The notes: generated from the letters alone by a model not told the origin. A stretch of 64,000 bases of DNA from Molanna angustata (GCA_963576475.1 OY754964.1:46946861-47010860); one strand, 5' to 3'. Positions 1-13,045 are shown, counted from the stretch's first letter. A program made the numbers and translations.

Positions 1-461
1 TAACAATAAAAATACTTAAAATATAACAAAACATTTGTTCCAATTTCATTCACCCCTTGTTCTCATTTCTATCGACTAGACATAGGTATACATCAAGAGT
101 CAGAACAATTTTAAAACGTCATGCTGAATTTAAGTTGCATTGCGAATGACGTATACAGTATACATATTATAACACTCTTTTACATTACGGCTTTGTTCAT
201 CTTTTATCATTCCCTTTAGAGATACGTAATATAATGTCATATTTCCTTTGGGAATGAAAATATTATTTTTCTTGTTCGTCTATTCAATTGTTGTCATAGA
301 AGTATTGCCAAAAAAACGGGAACAACTATCTGGTTCATAATTGCTTATATTTTCACTAATCAAATGTAAACTACTAGCCCAAGAACATGATTTCCTAGTT
401 AGGCAGCAGTAAATCAACTTGTCATTGTGAATAAAATGTGATTGAAAATAAATAAATAATA
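1..461. other. No gene seen
   Basis: AT-rich sequence with stops in all frames. The short open frames on the minus strand run into repeat X and do not look coding. Confidence 0.5.
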
Positions 462-758
462 GGTACATACATACCGTCACAGCATATGGCACAAAGTGCA
501 ACAACAGGTATGTGGGTGTGCATTTCCTTATAAAATGAAGCACGACACGTGCGTGTATATCCACACACCTGTCTTGTCTCTCTTAAAAGGGCACTACATT
601 CAGAATGGGTGGTGAAGTTTATAATTGAACTATGTAAGCATATATAATCTAAGTATGTAAGATTATATTTTGCCAGTTGTATTTTCGACATCCCGACACC
701 CGAAAACGATGATAATAGAAAATAGTGTAAGCACTATTCTAAGCAGGTGCCTCACAGC
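462..758 (-). repeat. Repeat X, copy 1
   Basis: On the minus strand this copy reads, in order, GCTGTGAGGCACCTGCTTAG, then TTCACCACCCATTCTGAATG, then a CCTTATAAAATG-like region seen in reverse, and ends at a CCGT-A/C-A-C-GGTATG segment. The same blocks in the same order occur at 13046-13335, and partly at 12590-13020, 17494-17712 and 34241-34310. It has no ORF. The end away from the GCTGTGAGG block carries short ATAC/GTAT tetranucleotide repeats, which may be a retroposon-type tail. The class is unknown to me. Confidence 0.7.
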
Positions 759-1768
759 ACTATAACAATAAGTCAGATTTTCACTAGTTTGAGCATGTAT
801 ATTTAAATGACTGATAACACTGACTTGCAATTACGTACAATTTTCCGTCAAGAACAACATTTTCACCCAAGAATACAAGACAAAATAACGAATTTCCATA
901 AACCATTGTCTCGATTTCATACATAACAAATTTTGGCATTGAAAATGCGTACGTTTTCATACAGGTATTGTAATGAATGATAAATGAAAACGTACGTTAA
1001 TTTGATTAGTTTGATTTCACTAATTGGCATGAGTCTACATCAAAACAAAACAACGTCATGTCAGAAACAAATATCTATATGAGGTAATAATAACCTTAAG
1101 ATAATTTATAACTTAAGGCGAGGAAGTGTGGTTTCAAGATATGTAGGTACGCTTCGCAAACAAGACTATTACAATTTTCAACGATTTTATGTGGATATAA
1201 CTATACATTGTCGACAGAATCTCATAAAAAATCTTATAAAAAATAATAAACGCGATGGAGCATCGTATAAGATAATGTATGTGTATAAATAAATATTACG
1301 AGATATATTTTAATAGACATAAACGAAAAGTGATGTGTGAGAACAGTCTTTTTCTTGTAGTAAAATGGAAGACCAAGATAAAATTAATATACTAATTATT
1401 TTAGATAAAGAAGGCTGCAAATAATGCTGCACAAGTTCATTTAATATAAAAAAGGTTGAATTTTTATTTTTTCAGTGTATTGTGGCTACTCACCTGTATA
1501 CCATAAAACACACAATATTGAACTGTAACTTATTTATATTCCCCTAAAACTACTCCTAACCTTTTCTTTATTTATACATCAATTTAAGGCATAAATCACT
1601 CTTAATAGGGTGAATCATCATATAAAGCAAAAAAAAAAAACAGATTTTTTACATAATATACATTATGTAGTTATACAATTGAATACAAAGTAAGCAAATT
1701 ATAATGCTTCAATAAAAGTGTATTAAGATATTAACATTATTTTATTCAAGAAGAGATAATCAATCAGT
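759..1768. other. No gene seen; one 13 bp inverted repeat
   Basis: AT-rich, no convincing ORF. CGTACGTTTTCAT at 948-960 is the exact reverse complement of 984-996, giving a small hairpin. Confidence 0.5.
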
Positions 1769-1943
1769 GGGCAAGTCTGGTCAAACGGTGAAACGAAACC
1801 CTCACGATTAACCATATCTTGGATATAATTATCATATGAAATTCTATAATATGTAAGGATATCATAGAACTTTATATGATAATTATATCTATGATATGGG
1901 TAGTCATGAGGGTTTTGATTTCAACGTTTGACCAGACTTGCCC
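1769..1943. mobile_element. Fold-back MITE-like element
   Basis: The two halves are inverted copies of each other over about 80 bases. The left end reads GGGCAAGTCTGGTCAAACG and the right end reads CGTTTGACCAGACTTGCCC. The inner arms include ATATAATTATCATAT and ATATGATAATTATAT, around a centre near 1850. It has no coding capacity. A diverged half copy lies at 40604-40672. No clear target duplication is visible, so the superfamily is not assigned. Confidence 0.75.
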
Positions 1944-3880
1944 CGCAGGTGAACGGGTTCAAGGAATAAGATTTAGAATATGGTTAGGAAACTGTGAATT
2001 GGGAAATGAACTGGAACGAAGAAAAAGCATATTTATCCAATTATTATTACCGTAGGTTAACTGCAAATTTTTATTCAAATTAATTTCCCTGAGAAGTGTA
2101 TGCTGATTGATTATTATTGAAAGCCCGTGGAACAAGTCAAACGCTTAGATATATGTATAATAAAATCTACAGCCATAACAACGTTTATACAGCAAGTCCG
2201 AGAGCAAGTCAACAATGCGTCTGCAGAGTATAGCAAATATGCGTGCGATCTATGGCATATGTACATATAACACATGAGCTGACACTGTACGAACTAAAAA
2301 ACTTCTCAAAACATCTCAGTGAAGATCTTAATATTCGTTACTTGAAAAACTCTCCGAAAATAGCGCTAGTATAAGGTAAACCTGTAAATATTAAGACATC
2401 GTCAGGTGGAGAAGATTCAGAAGAATATATTGGAGGGAATATATTGGTCCATATTTATAGTTCAACATCAAATGAACAACACAAATTCAGTACTTTATAT
2501 AATACAAAAGGTTGATTGATCAAAGTAAATATGATACTAAAGCAAAAACTTTTGGGAAAAGGTCGTACGACAAGAGTCGCGAAGGAAAACTATAATAATA
2601 TCCCAGTTAATGAGGTTTGTTGGTGGAGATATAAACCGACGTCTCGAATGTAAGCAGCTGACCGAGCAAGTCGTCCAAAAACACATTCATAGAATAACAA
2701 GAGAAGATAATGCCAAAGGAGAAATATGCCGAGATTCATATCAAGAGTCACACGATATACATAATAATAATAATAATAAGATCAAAGAACATAAATGCAA
2801 TACGGGCGAAAAAAAAACAACCAAAATCAGATAATTACATATAATTATCCAGAGTTCTTAATTAACCGAGATCAAATAAATAATTGACTACAGGCAAAGG
2901 TTCGCCTGTCGTCATACTGCTTACGGTACATTCTTTAATATTTTGGAAATAGCCAAAACGGCTCCCCATACTCCTCGTAATGGGAATTCGGGGGTTACAA
3001 GAAGGTCGCTCACCGATCCAACGAAGTGACCCAGTTACGTCCGCTACAGGATCTTTAATTACTTAAGCCCTTCGATCAACCCAAAATCATCCTAAGGCAG
3101 GCAGACCAGTCATCGAATAATTGAGTGTAACCTAAATCTTACATGAAGCCAAGAAGGATGAAAAAGAAATAAATAAATAAAAAACGGAAAATATCAAATC
3201 AAAAAAGTACCTAAAACACAGTGACATTCGCAACTTCACCGCCGCACAGATAATAAAATCATTTTAGCATCAAATCCCAAATTAAAAGCCAAAGCTGGCA
3301 CCTGAGTTTGTTATCGCTCGTATGCCATAGCGAGTCTGACCGCAAGAAATAATAAGCTGTCACATACATACATCGGGACAAAATGAAAATGTGCCTCTAA
3401 TCTTCCTTTAGAAATTTCTCAAGATACACCTTTATCGCATCACATTCAAGATACTAAATCGTTGTTAATGGCGATGGCGTAAAGCGGATAGGGAGAGATT
3501 TGACGCAAATGGAATAATATAACCAAATTATCCAATTATTTGACAAAATGTGATAGAAACTCAAAATAATTATGTAAATTTACAATAATTCGAGAAGAGA
3601 TAATGGTACACTTAAATAAAGACAAAACAATCATCGCTGTACACGATGTAGTGACTATTATGAAAGTGAGACATGGACATACAAAGTAAAATGTGTATGA
3701 GGGACAATGATCGTAGAAAAAATGAGATTTATCAGAGGAATATGTGTGGTAAAACACTAAATAATGATAAGTAAAAGTTGACGAATTAAAAAAAAAACGT
3801 AACCATGTTTGGGAGATTACCTTAAACAGTTCAATATTTTACCAATTAAAATCAGACGAACTTTTATAATAAGACATAAT
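1944..3880. other. No recognised gene
   Basis: The longest plus-strand frame is 2610-2834 (74 codons), lysine/asparagine-rich with an (AAT)n run. It resembles no family I know and is probably chance. Nothing else stands out. Confidence 0.4.
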
Positions 3881-3957
3881 ATGCTTATGCTTAATTTAGG
3901 GAATGTATAAGGAAGAACATGTACTTGTTACAAAGACATATTCATTCTATTTTTTGA
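3881..3957 (+). mobile_element. SINE-C, 3' fragment
   Basis: TTTAGGGAATGTATAAGGAA, then GTACTTGTTACAAAGACATA and TTCATTCTATTTTTT match the 3' half of the tRNA-derived SINE at 61172-61355. The tRNA-like head is missing. Confidence 0.6.
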
Positions 3958-4631
3958 TGTAGATATACGAAGCAATAAATTTTTGGTAGGAAAATTGTGG
4001 TATAAAGTTTAACGGAGTCGCAGTCTTTGAAAATTGATCTCCATAATCAAAATAAATAAGTTTCCTAATGTTATCTTCATTGATAGAAAATAATGTTTCC
4101 CAAACTACATAACAGTTATCAAGATAATATATAACTAAAAGCGTGTAGAGGCACGATTCATGTGCGATTAAACATATAATTCGGAAAATGCCACTTAATT
4201 ACAGTAGGTTCCAAATAAACATTTGAATGAAAGCCAATAAAATACGACAACTACCTACTCACAACAAACAACAATAAAAACACACGTAAAATGTAATGAA
4301 TATTAAATGGTTTAAAACGTTATGAAGAAGCAGGTAAATAAAAGATGTTAGGAAACAACATATTGGACTATTTGAAGATATTTGTTATTCATTCATAAGT
4401 TTCCAAAACAAAGCACTCGGTGTCGTCACAAATTACAAGCAAGACAGACAAAAAAAAATAATACATTAATGAAAACAAGGATTAATTAAGGAAATAGTCC
4501 ATTCTACTTGAAGTATTTTTCATTTAACATTTCTTCAGATGGACATATTATTTATATATGTAAGAGATAATTCTTCTTCGTCTCTCTCTCAAAGCTGCTT
4601 TCTTTCAGGGAGCATATATTGTGGTGTTAGT
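3958..4631. other. No gene seen
   Basis: AT-rich, all frames closed at short intervals. Confidence 0.45.
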
Positions 4632-4763
4632 TTGTTATATGACTAACTCGTGTGAATGCGGCTTGCCATAGACCATCTTCGAGACTGCCCTGCTACCTGC
4701 TCATATTATGAGGACCTACTAAGCTACAACCACGCAGCAATTGACGTTGCAAATTTCAACTAA
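4632..4763 (+). pseudogene. Non-LTR retrotransposon C-terminal remnant
   Basis: Translation gives SCECGLP, then after a one-base frame shift IDHLRDCPATCSYYEDLL and a short tail ending at TAA (4761-4763). The CxC...H...C spacing is that of the zinc-knuckle-like segment found after the RNase H or reverse transcriptase domain in several non-LTR elements. Only about 45 codons survive. A similar tail is on the minus strand at 9578-9814. Family assignment within non-LTR elements is not possible from this piece. Confidence 0.5.
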
Positions 4764-5777
4764 CAATGTAAAAAGAAAAACTAATGTTGTACAAAGAAAA
4801 TCTTGTTTAATTTTCACCACAATAACTGAGGTGGTCTGAAATCTGAACGCCAACATCTAGAACGCCACCATATAATCAAAAATTCAAATTTTTTTTCGAT
4901 TATTCATAGCAGTCGTCCATACCTAATTCGAGTCGAGTCTGAGAACGAGTGCAGACGTTGTTGGATTATATAACTAAACTTCTACAACACAGTATTAAGA
5001 GTTGAGCCGTTGCTCAACAAAGTAGTTCAAAGTATTTGCCGTTATTTGAATAATGGGGTATTATGTATACGAATATTTTTGTGACATTTTGCATAGTACC
5101 TATACTGAGGGTGGACAATGCGATCTAAATCTCAGAATGTTCAAGAACAACACAAAAGACCACATAGAAACTAACATTGGCAAAGTCAAGTAACTGACAA
5201 GTAAGGAGCGCAAGAATTAAAAAAACAGCTATTGAAAAATATTTAAAATAGTTTTTCATTATTTTAACTACAAAAACAGTTGTTTCCATAATAATTTGTG
5301 CTATTACTAATATTTGTGTGAAATGCGCCTGTTTTTCATTCATCCTCTACGTGATGAAAAAATAAATAAAACGCCTTTTAAAATGCAAACTGTATAGCTC
5401 AAACACTGACACCGGCAAAAATCTAATATGTATGTACATATATAAAGATAAAAATATTGTGTTCAAAGTATGGATAACGTCACGTGTGGGTATTATGCTA
5501 ATTAAACCACGCGAAAGGTCAACAAGGATTTCGGCGAAAAGCGTTGATATTTCGCAGATGTAAACCGCATCGCACAAAATTGTGGGATATTTTCACATCA
5601 TAATTTATGGTGGTTTACGCATTACCAAAACCAAATACGAACTACCCGCAGCCCACAGATAGAGCACCCAGTTCGAATATTCGAATCAATCTTATAATTA
5701 TCGTAAGGAACATAAAAATAAGCAATTGAATAAAAAAATAGGTGAAATAAGCATATTAACAATAAGAGAGATTATAA
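4764..5777. other. No gene seen
   Basis: AT-rich. The minus-strand frames of 72 and 76 codons at 5125-5577 show no recognisable motif. Confidence 0.4.
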
Positions 5778-6272
<495 letters not shown>

Positions 6273-7051
6273 AATGCACTTATACTTTTTTTATTTAGAG
6301 ACTTTTCTCTCAAACTCATGTTTATTTATAGATTTATCTTTTTAAAATGTCCTTATCTCATATTGTTAAAGGTTTTATCAATAATTTCTCATATATTAAA
6401 AAAATAAATTCCCGGGAGGAAATAATATGACGCAAAAATCACAAGAACATTGCTTTAATAGGTAGGAATATATTAGATCATTCAATTATGTAGATGAAAT
6501 TGTTAATGATAGCGATAGGTACATACAAAATTAATTAAGGATAGGCACAAGCCATTGCAGATATCTGAAAAACAAATCAGAAATACATTACACATCAATC
6601 AATCTTTCGTAAAGTTTACAGCACAATATCAGCGTTACGGTGCATTACCTATGACTTACACGATTCTTTCAACAATGGCAAAGCATCAATATTTGTTCTA
6701 CATTTCTCAAAAGCTTTGATAAGTATTCCATTGCTCATATCGAAATTCCATTTATTGATTTATAACGTTAACCAAATCAAATCCACCACACTACTAACAT
6801 GAACCGCAGCAACTACGAGGAGTTGAAAAATATCGCCAGAACGGGACGGAATGGAAGAAAAGATGAGGCTTTACCGCCAAACAATCCTCGATAATGACTA
6901 GAGAGAGAATTAACTTATTTTAAAGATTCGAATAATACTTTGTTATTCGATATTCGAATAGTTTAAATTAGGAATATTTCGAAGCTCTGCCCACAACCCA
7001 CAAGTTAGTTCAGACACTGCGGTAATATCACTCTCCTAAGAACCTCGTAAA
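6273..7051. other. No recognised gene
   Basis: AT-rich. A short frame near 6800 starts MNRSNYEELKNIAR and faintly recalls LINE tails, but it is too short to call. Confidence 0.35.
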
Positions 7052-7195
7052 ATGTCGAGGCTGTCGGGTGAAAGAAAGAAGTTGTCAGCCACCAAAGGGG
7101 TTTACTTTATGAACGGTGGTTTTCGCAACATGAATGCGACGAACTCGGTGTGGTGTGAAATTGAAACTGGAAATTTGTCATTCATTTATAATTGA
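7052..7195 (+). CDS. Unrecognised 47-codon ORF
   Basis: Begins MSRLSGERKKLSATKG and ends at TGA 7193-7195. The first 40 codons are less AT-rich than the surroundings and use many G/C third positions (for example GTTTAC, AACGGT, GCGACG), unlike typical chance frames here. I recognise no domain. It could be an exon or a captured fragment; there is no clear splice site or neighbour to support it. Confidence 0.2.
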   Translation: MSRLSGERKKLSATKGVYFMNGGFRNMNATNSVWCEIETGNLSFIYN

Positions 7196-9099
7196 GTTAT
7201 ATATTTTAACGTGCATATTAAATTTGCAGAGGATAAAATGGTATGCATTTTTAATTTTAAATAACGTTAGCGCAATCTCAGCGTTCGCTCTATTTTTTTT
7301 TTTGCAAGAGTACAAAGATTTTTAAATTGTAATATTTCTTATACAAAAAAACCCATAGCAGACATAGGGAAGGATGTTTAAAAAGGCCACTTTTGTGAAA
7401 CATTCATACAAATCAAGATTTCATTCAACAAACGCAGAAATAAATTATTTATTATATAAATATTCATATTTTTTGGAAAATGAAGACGTCGGTGGCACAA
7501 ATCGTAACGTGTTTGGCCTCAGTTTTGGCGTTCTGGGTTCAATTCCTAGCAAGAGTAAATTCATTTAAACAAATTAATCAAACGAATCTTGTTTTTTTAG
7601 TTTGGACGGGAAACATTAGTTAAGTGGGGAAAATATAACCTCGCCACGTAAACACTGTGTAAATAATAAACAAGAAGTGACCAACGCAAAATTATCATGA
7701 CGTAGAATAATTTAATGTAAATAATTAACAGTAATGTTATGTATACGTTTCACATAATATATTCCTCTAAAGAGCGATGAACGACCTAAAATCTTCGAGC
7801 AAACATTGTATGTGGTTTACATGATGTCAAAGACGGATCATAATATATTCGGTAAATTCCGATGCGGTAAAGCGTTTGACTCAACACAAGTCGAGTCGTG
7901 TATATTAAATTCATCTGCTAGATTTCCATTGAAAAACACAATCACAAATGCTAATCCCAATTTCGTAAAATAATTTAATAAGAAACGTAAGCACATCGAA
8001 TACTACAGTAATAATCACAAACCAAGTTCAATTTGAAATAAATAATAAAGACGTTGGTCTAAATAAAAATCTTTGACGGCACAATTTTTCAATCAGCTCC
8101 TAAAATTAACTACATATTTTATAAAAAATATTGGAAAGCCAAATAAAGAAATTCAAAGCAAATCACATTAACTAATAAAAGATATTTGAAGCATACACAT
8201 TGCATGGTACAATTGAAAAACCCCGATGAAAAAATATTAAAATGTTTTTTTTTAAGGATACCATTTGAAACAACGAAAAAAAATTTATAAATACTAAACC
8301 CAACACCACAAGTTCTCCTTATGGGGACTACTGACGGCTCCATGCGTAACTCTGAAAGAAGACATGAAGAACGTAAGAATAGTCTCGAGAACTCTAAAAC
8401 TAACTCAACCTTCACCTGTTCTTAAATGACTTATTTTGTAAACGATGCATTCGTCTCCAGCGACATCAAAAATAACAACATTTTGATTTTTTTTCCTGGT
8501 GAATGCACGAACCGTCCATCAATGTAAACGAAATATACAAACACACGAAGATGAAACGATCACGTAAAACCATTTAACACATTGTATGACTGATTTCAGG
8601 CTAGAGTCGTCAACTTGACTGTATGACGCTGTTAACGAGGTGTTCAACAATAGGTCGTACATCACTGCTTTTTAATTGTTACAATATCAATTTTCACAAT
8701 GGCTGAAACCGTCGTAGAACATGAAATGGCAATATACTTATTTAAACACACACAATATATACATGTATATACGACACGTGAGGGAAAATTAACAAGATAA
8801 TCATATATGATAATACAATCTAGATAATGTAACGCAATATCACGTGCTTAGGTCATGTGACACGTAAAGGGTCACCATCTTTATTTCGGAGCAAACGTTG
8901 ATACAATACGTTTATTTCGCACAAGAATAAAACCATTATTAAATTATTATTTTCAAAAGAGCACTCTTTACAGGGTGAATTGCCAAACAAAAAAAAATAA
9001 TAACTTTTTTTTTTTAATTTATAATTCTTCTAAGTATCATATACCCTCCATGTTGTAGCTATTATTGTAAGCAATAAGTTTATTATAGTCATATTTGTA
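7196..9099. other. No recognised gene
   Basis: AT-rich. A 98-codon minus-strand frame at 8119-8415 is hydrophobic and cysteine-rich but matches nothing I know, and its codon use follows the AT-rich background. Confidence 0.4.
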
Positions 9100-9535
9100 T
9101 AATGACTATCAGCCGGAGAGAATCTGGACGTCTGACTCTCTTCGAAATGAGGTGCTACAGGCGCATGGATAGGATCCATTGGTCGGACCACATTCCAAAC
9201 TACGCGGTACTGAGCAGAGTCAGAGAAACGAGACAACTGCTAAAGAGGATTGCACAACTATCCAAATGGATTAGCCATAATATCCAGGTCAGTCATCCAG
9301 GTCTGTTTGGTACTATCGCCAAAGGAATGACGGAGGGCAGAAACTATAAAGGTTGCCCTAGACACAGCTATAGGGAACCTTTATAGTTATGGGATGTGCG
9401 CTGTGAAAACTAACAAAATAATACATGTAGAGGCTGGCGGACAACATAGATATGTGGAGAGATGGAGTCTTGGTGCAAACCAATCCTAAGATAATGATCA
9501 TACTTACTTTCCGTGTCCGGAACACCATCATATTC
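9100..9535 (+). pseudogene. Non-LTR retrotransposon tail (family F)
   Basis: The open frame 9102-9386 contains LTLFEMRCYRRMDRIHWSDH, then VLSRVRETRQLLKRI, then GMTEGRNYKGCPRHSY. The FEMxCYRRMxRI...W motif followed by a basic GRPR-type segment is the C-terminal tail of a common insect non-LTR reverse transcriptase. After the frame closes, the DNA (to about 9490) still aligns with the related minus-strand fragment at 33465-33660, including GTGGAGAGATGGAG. All catalytic domains are missing, so this is a 5'-truncated, decayed copy. Confidence 0.65.
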
Positions 9536-9577
9536 GTAGCCCCCAATATTCGACCACTTGGATTCCACTAGTGTTTG

Positions 9578-9814
9578 CTATCTATGTACTGTGTCTTGGT
9601 GCGTGCATGTCGCTCCTATCATGGGACATGACAGTAGGTGCACGTTGTCCTGTCTGGCGCCACACTCGCAGATGTCTTCCTCTCTGTATCCCCATTTCTT
9701 GAGGTCACTGTAACAGCAGGAGACACCCGTTCTGAGCCTATTGAGCGCTCTCCATGTTGGATAAGTACTGAAGCACCAACCAAGATAATGACCATGAAGA
9801 AGATATTTATGCAT
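9578..9814 (-). pseudogene. Non-LTR retrotransposon tail with CxCG motif
   Basis: Minus-strand frame containing TWRALNRLRTGVSCCYSDLK, then KWGYREEDICECGARQ and VHLLSCP. The ALNRLRTG...W...CxCG...HLLxCP pattern is typical of the region after the reverse transcriptase in several non-LTR elements. It lies directly after the plus-strand family F tail, in the opposite direction, so the two are separate insertions. Only about 78 codons remain. Confidence 0.65.
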
Positions 9815-10561
9815 AATATTATATTTGAAGAGATTTTTTTATGATAAAAAGCTATCCTTTATTCACGTTTGTGTACATACATTTTATAAATATGTTTAAT
9901 TGGATAACCAATCTAGTGTGATGCCAACGACCCATCTAAATACACCTACTTAACAAATAGTTAAAGTTAGTTTTTAAAAGTAGGTATGCAGTTCATTAGT
10001 GCACAGATTCTATAAATCAAATGAACAAGTCCACCGATTTCCAGTTACGTACAAGACAAACGAACTACCTTTTTTTAGATGAAACTATTCAATGTTTCTT
10101 GGTTCTGTTTATAGCTGATAGTTGAAACGACGCGGCGGCGTGCAATAAAGACATTATTATGGTGGCCGTTTCAATTTGTGGAGTTTAACGACAAGATAAC
10201 ATCTTGCCAAGTTCAAGAAAAAAGAACCACCGAGACCACAAAACTCGAGAATTCCAACTAAAATTAAACTCCGTAAAATTACTCGTCTCAACGTGCATTT
10301 GGATTTGAAAACTTTAAGACTTATTAAAATTTCGACTAAGCCACGATCCAGATTAATATGAAACGGCAGCCCGTCAATCAATCTACCAATTACAGTCAAT
10401 CTGGATCGCGATACTTGATTTTCGATCACGGATCGTGATCCAGATTGATTGTGAAAACGAAAATAAAACTAAAGAATACATAAATCAAACACTAGAAATA
10501 TACTTAAATTTCAATATAACAAAAAAGCTGAACCTGAAACAATATATTGCTTTTTGGTCAA
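9815..10561. other. No recognised gene
   Basis: AT-rich. The 90-codon minus-strand frame at 10157-10429 has no recognisable domain. GATCACGGATCGTGATC near 10425 is a small palindrome. Confidence 0.4.
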
Positions 10562-10649
10562 CTAACAGGTAATATGTCAAATATTAGAACTAAATTAACC
10601 CGCACCCAATAATAAGTTGCCACATGACTTCTGCAAATCTGCGATAGTA
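10562..10649 (-). mobile_element. SINE-A, partial 3' copy
   Basis: On the minus strand, CATGTGGCAACTTATTATTG and GACATATTACCTGTTAGTTG match the 3' half of SINE-A with several substitutions. It is older and more diverged than the full copy beside it (10650-10902), whose tail runs straight into it. Confidence 0.65.
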
Positions 10650-10902
10650 TAAAATATTTTTATTTTATTTTTATTTTTATTTTACGTAGCTTCTCGGGCA
10701 ACTAACAGGTACTTTGTCAAATGATTAATTATTTAACACGCACCCAATAACAAGTTGCCACATTCTGGAGACTTACGATATTAATCGTCTCACAGATCCC
10801 GACTAAAACACACAATTAAAAACTGCGTCTCCACCGGGAACCGAACCCGGGACTTTTGGATCCCCAGTCAGATACCGAACCAACTGACCCACGAACGCCG
10901 AT
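10650..10902 (-). mobile_element. SINE-A (tRNA-derived), nearly full length
   Basis: Minus-strand element with a tRNA-like head (A box close to TGGGTCAGTTGG, B box close to GGTTCGGTTCC), a body including GACGATTAATATCGTAAGTC and GTTATTGGGTGCGTG, and an A-rich tail at 10650-10690. SINEs are transcribed by RNA polymerase III from these internal boxes and copied by a LINE enzyme. Past the tail, its 3' flank (TACTATCGCAGATTT) also follows the tail of the copy at 17001-17255. Confidence 0.85.
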
Positions 10903-10978
10903 ACTTACTTGCCGATAAAGCTTGCACTAGCATTTAAATGAAGTCATGAAGACTTAAATGAAATGAAAAAAATCATTT

Positions 10979-11134
10979 TTGAATTATAAATTTGCTATAA
11001 ATCACTTGTTTTTTGAGTCACTTCGCGACATGTTTCGGAAGCGCTGTCCTTCCATCGACCGGCGTGTCGAGACTATATGAACGCGAAGTGACTCAAAAAA
11101 CAAGTGGTTTATAGCAAATTTATAATTCAAAAAT
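10979..11134. mobile_element. Fold-back PLE-like remnant (family E)
   Basis: Arms of about 50 bases (GAATTATAAATTTGCTATAA at the left, its reverse complement near 11128) flank a 50-base centre. On the minus strand the centre holds the hairpin GGAAG/CTTCC followed by GAAAC, AT and GTC. This is the same arrangement as in the Penelope-like 3' ends elsewhere in the window, so I read this as a head-to-head PLE remnant. There is no coding sequence. Confidence 0.45.
11027..11062 (-). ncRNA. Degenerate hammerhead-like motif (family E)
   Basis: Minus strand: CGGTCGA (two changes from the hammerhead box CUGANGA), a GGAAG/CTTCC stem, GAAAC, AT, then GTC, flanked by CGC and GCG that can close a three-base outer stem. 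The mismatches in the catalytic box argue against activity. Confidence 0.3.
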
Positions 11135-11221
11135 GGTTTATATTAACTACCACAAAATATCCGCCGAATCATTTAATGATATGAAAAAAATCAATTCTGA
11201 ACGGAGCAGAATTCAGAAATG

Positions 11222-11345
11222 AACAGAGAAAAATTATTTTTCAAATGCAATTATCGCTTCTCCGGGCCGGAATAAATTAATATTTGTCAATAAAATCGCC
11301 ACTTGCACGGGTTGCAAGGAAGCGTTCATAAATAATAAATTTATT
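11222..11345 (+). mobile_element. SINE-B fragment, diverged
   Basis: GCTTCTCCGGGCCGGAA, then ATCGCCACTTGCACGGGTTG and AAGGAAGCGTTCAT parallel the body and 3' end of the SINE at 28524-28739. The tRNA-like head and the ATTGCC hairpin are lost. Confidence 0.5.
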
Positions 11346-11465
11346 TATTCAATTTTTTATGAATGAATGAATGAATAGTATATTTCAAACAGTAGGTATA
11401 AATATTATTTCAAAGGAACAAAAATACATTTTTTTAGTTTATACCTAAATACAATTTTACAATTA

Positions 11466-11950
11466 TTATTATTTTTTTTCCACACATTTGGAAATTTTAC
11501 TGCCTCACTAGACATAGCCTGTTCTGAGGCAGTACAAGTTTTGAATTGCTATGGCTACTCCGCGATCATATGATTTGTTTTCTTTTTTTTCTCCATTCAC
11601 TTAGAACATCGACAACCAGGATAAAAAACTCTAAAACCTCTATCTCAAAAAATCTAAGAGTACCGAGGCAGATCCTTCTCTACCAATCTGCTTCAGCCAA
11701 CGAGTAACGAGATCTTTGAAATTTTTCCCATCATGCGATATGTTTTGTTCAATATCCATCATTTTTTTATAAAGTCTTGGTGCCAAAAAACTATATTGAC
11801 GCTGTGCATGTTTCGTTCTTGGTTGTGTATAGTCCGGTTGGAATGAGACAGTATCAGTCTCATTTTTTTTATAGTCTCATATAGAGCTGTCTAACATCCA
11901 GAAATCCACTGTCTATATAATATATTTGTTCTGTGGGGTATCGTTTAGGT
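11466..11950 (-). pseudogene. Non-LTR retrotransposon 3' end
   Basis: On the minus strand a decayed frame reads IDSGFLDVRQLYMRL, then (after a shift in a poly-A run) TQPRTKHAQRQYSFLAPRLY, KKMMDIEQNISHDGKNF and TRWLKQIG before a stop near 11655. The RT...R...FxAPxLYxxM...FKxLVxxWL pattern is the usual C-terminus of CR1/Jockey-group elements. A T-rich run at 11470-11480 (poly-A on the minus strand) marks the 3' end. The reverse transcriptase core is absent. Confidence 0.65.
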
Positions 11951-12589
11951 CAAACAAATGTTTTATATTTTCAAACTACAAATAAATATGAGATCGATAT
12001 AAAATCATTATAATGAAAAAAGATGTTTTAGGCGAGAGAAAACACAAATAATAAATAGGACATTTTCCGTACCCAATTTTTCAAACTTCATAATTTTGTT
12101 TTAAAAAGTACCTAAACATTCCAATATCCAATCTCCGTAAAGTTACATTTTTTTAGGGAAAACAATTTTATAATAAAGAATAATATTTTAAGAAACGCTC
12201 GTGCATAATAAAACACCTCGGTAAAAAGGGGGATAGATTTTTATCAAGGCGACCTTTCCTTCCCGAACAATATCCGGCTTATTCAAGGAAAAGAAAGATG
12301 TTCACAATAAACCTCTCTCCAATTCTGTGCGGCTTTTGTGCAAAGCGAGAGTAACACGGACGTCACGAGGGTAGAGGATACAAATTTAAAACTGAGTGAC
12401 ACTTTAAAACACTTTAATTTCTTTTCAAACCGTCTGATTTACAGACGAGGCAGAATTTTTCCGAAAAACATAAAAGTTTTTATTCGCAAAACGAGGTGAC
12501 GATATTATCCGCTCCATTGTGATATTTTGACTACCGTCGGCTTTAAATTAGTCAGACTTTGTTGTAATACATGTGAATATACACTTTTT
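11951..12589. other. No gene seen
   Basis: AT-rich with a moderately GC-rich part around 12240-12370. No motif recognised. Confidence 0.45.
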
Positions 12590-13020
12590 TCTATAATAGT
12601 TTTTATCGGGTGTCCCGTAAGAGCCGGGTAAACGAAAATACAACAGGCAAAACAATATTTAGATGGGTGATGGTAGAACGCTGGGTTAGTAATCAAGTGG
12701 TCGCGAGTTCGAATCATGCCACGACCTATTTCGTTCACCTATAATACAAGCATTTATGATTATTTTAGGGAATGTATGAGGATGTATATTTACTTGTTTA
12801 CAAGGAAATATTCTTTATAAAAAAAATGTCACAATTCAACAATTTCACCACCCACTCCGAATGTAGTGCTTTTTATGGTGAGCCCTGACTGGTGTTTTAG
12901 GATACACGTTCGTGTCGTGGTTCCTTTTATATAGTGATGCACACCCGCATACATGTCGCTGGTTACCCCACATTGCGGGATATGCCGTGATGGTATGAAT
13001 GATATGGCCCGCTTGTGAAT
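12590..13020 (+). repeat. Repeat X, copy 2, split by a SINE
   Basis: The first part (GTGTCCCGTAAGAGCCGGG at 12609 onward) and the second part (TTCACCACCCACTCCGAATG to GATATGCCGTGATGGTATG) together match copy 3 at 13046-13335. They are separated by SINE-C at 12655-12830. Repeat X is therefore older than this SINE insertion. Confidence 0.75.
12655..12830 (+). mobile_element. SINE-C (tRNA-derived), nested in repeat X
   Basis: The tRNA-like head includes GGTAGAACGCTGGGTTAG and a B box GAGTTCGAATC, followed by a body with TATTTTAGGGAATGTATGAG, TACTTGTTTACAAGGA and an A-rich tail. Compared with the 61.2 kb copy it has an extra stretch of about 11 bases in the head. It interrupts repeat X copy 2. 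Confidence 0.75.
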
Positions 13021-13045
13021 GTCTATTATATTTTCACGTTCTTAG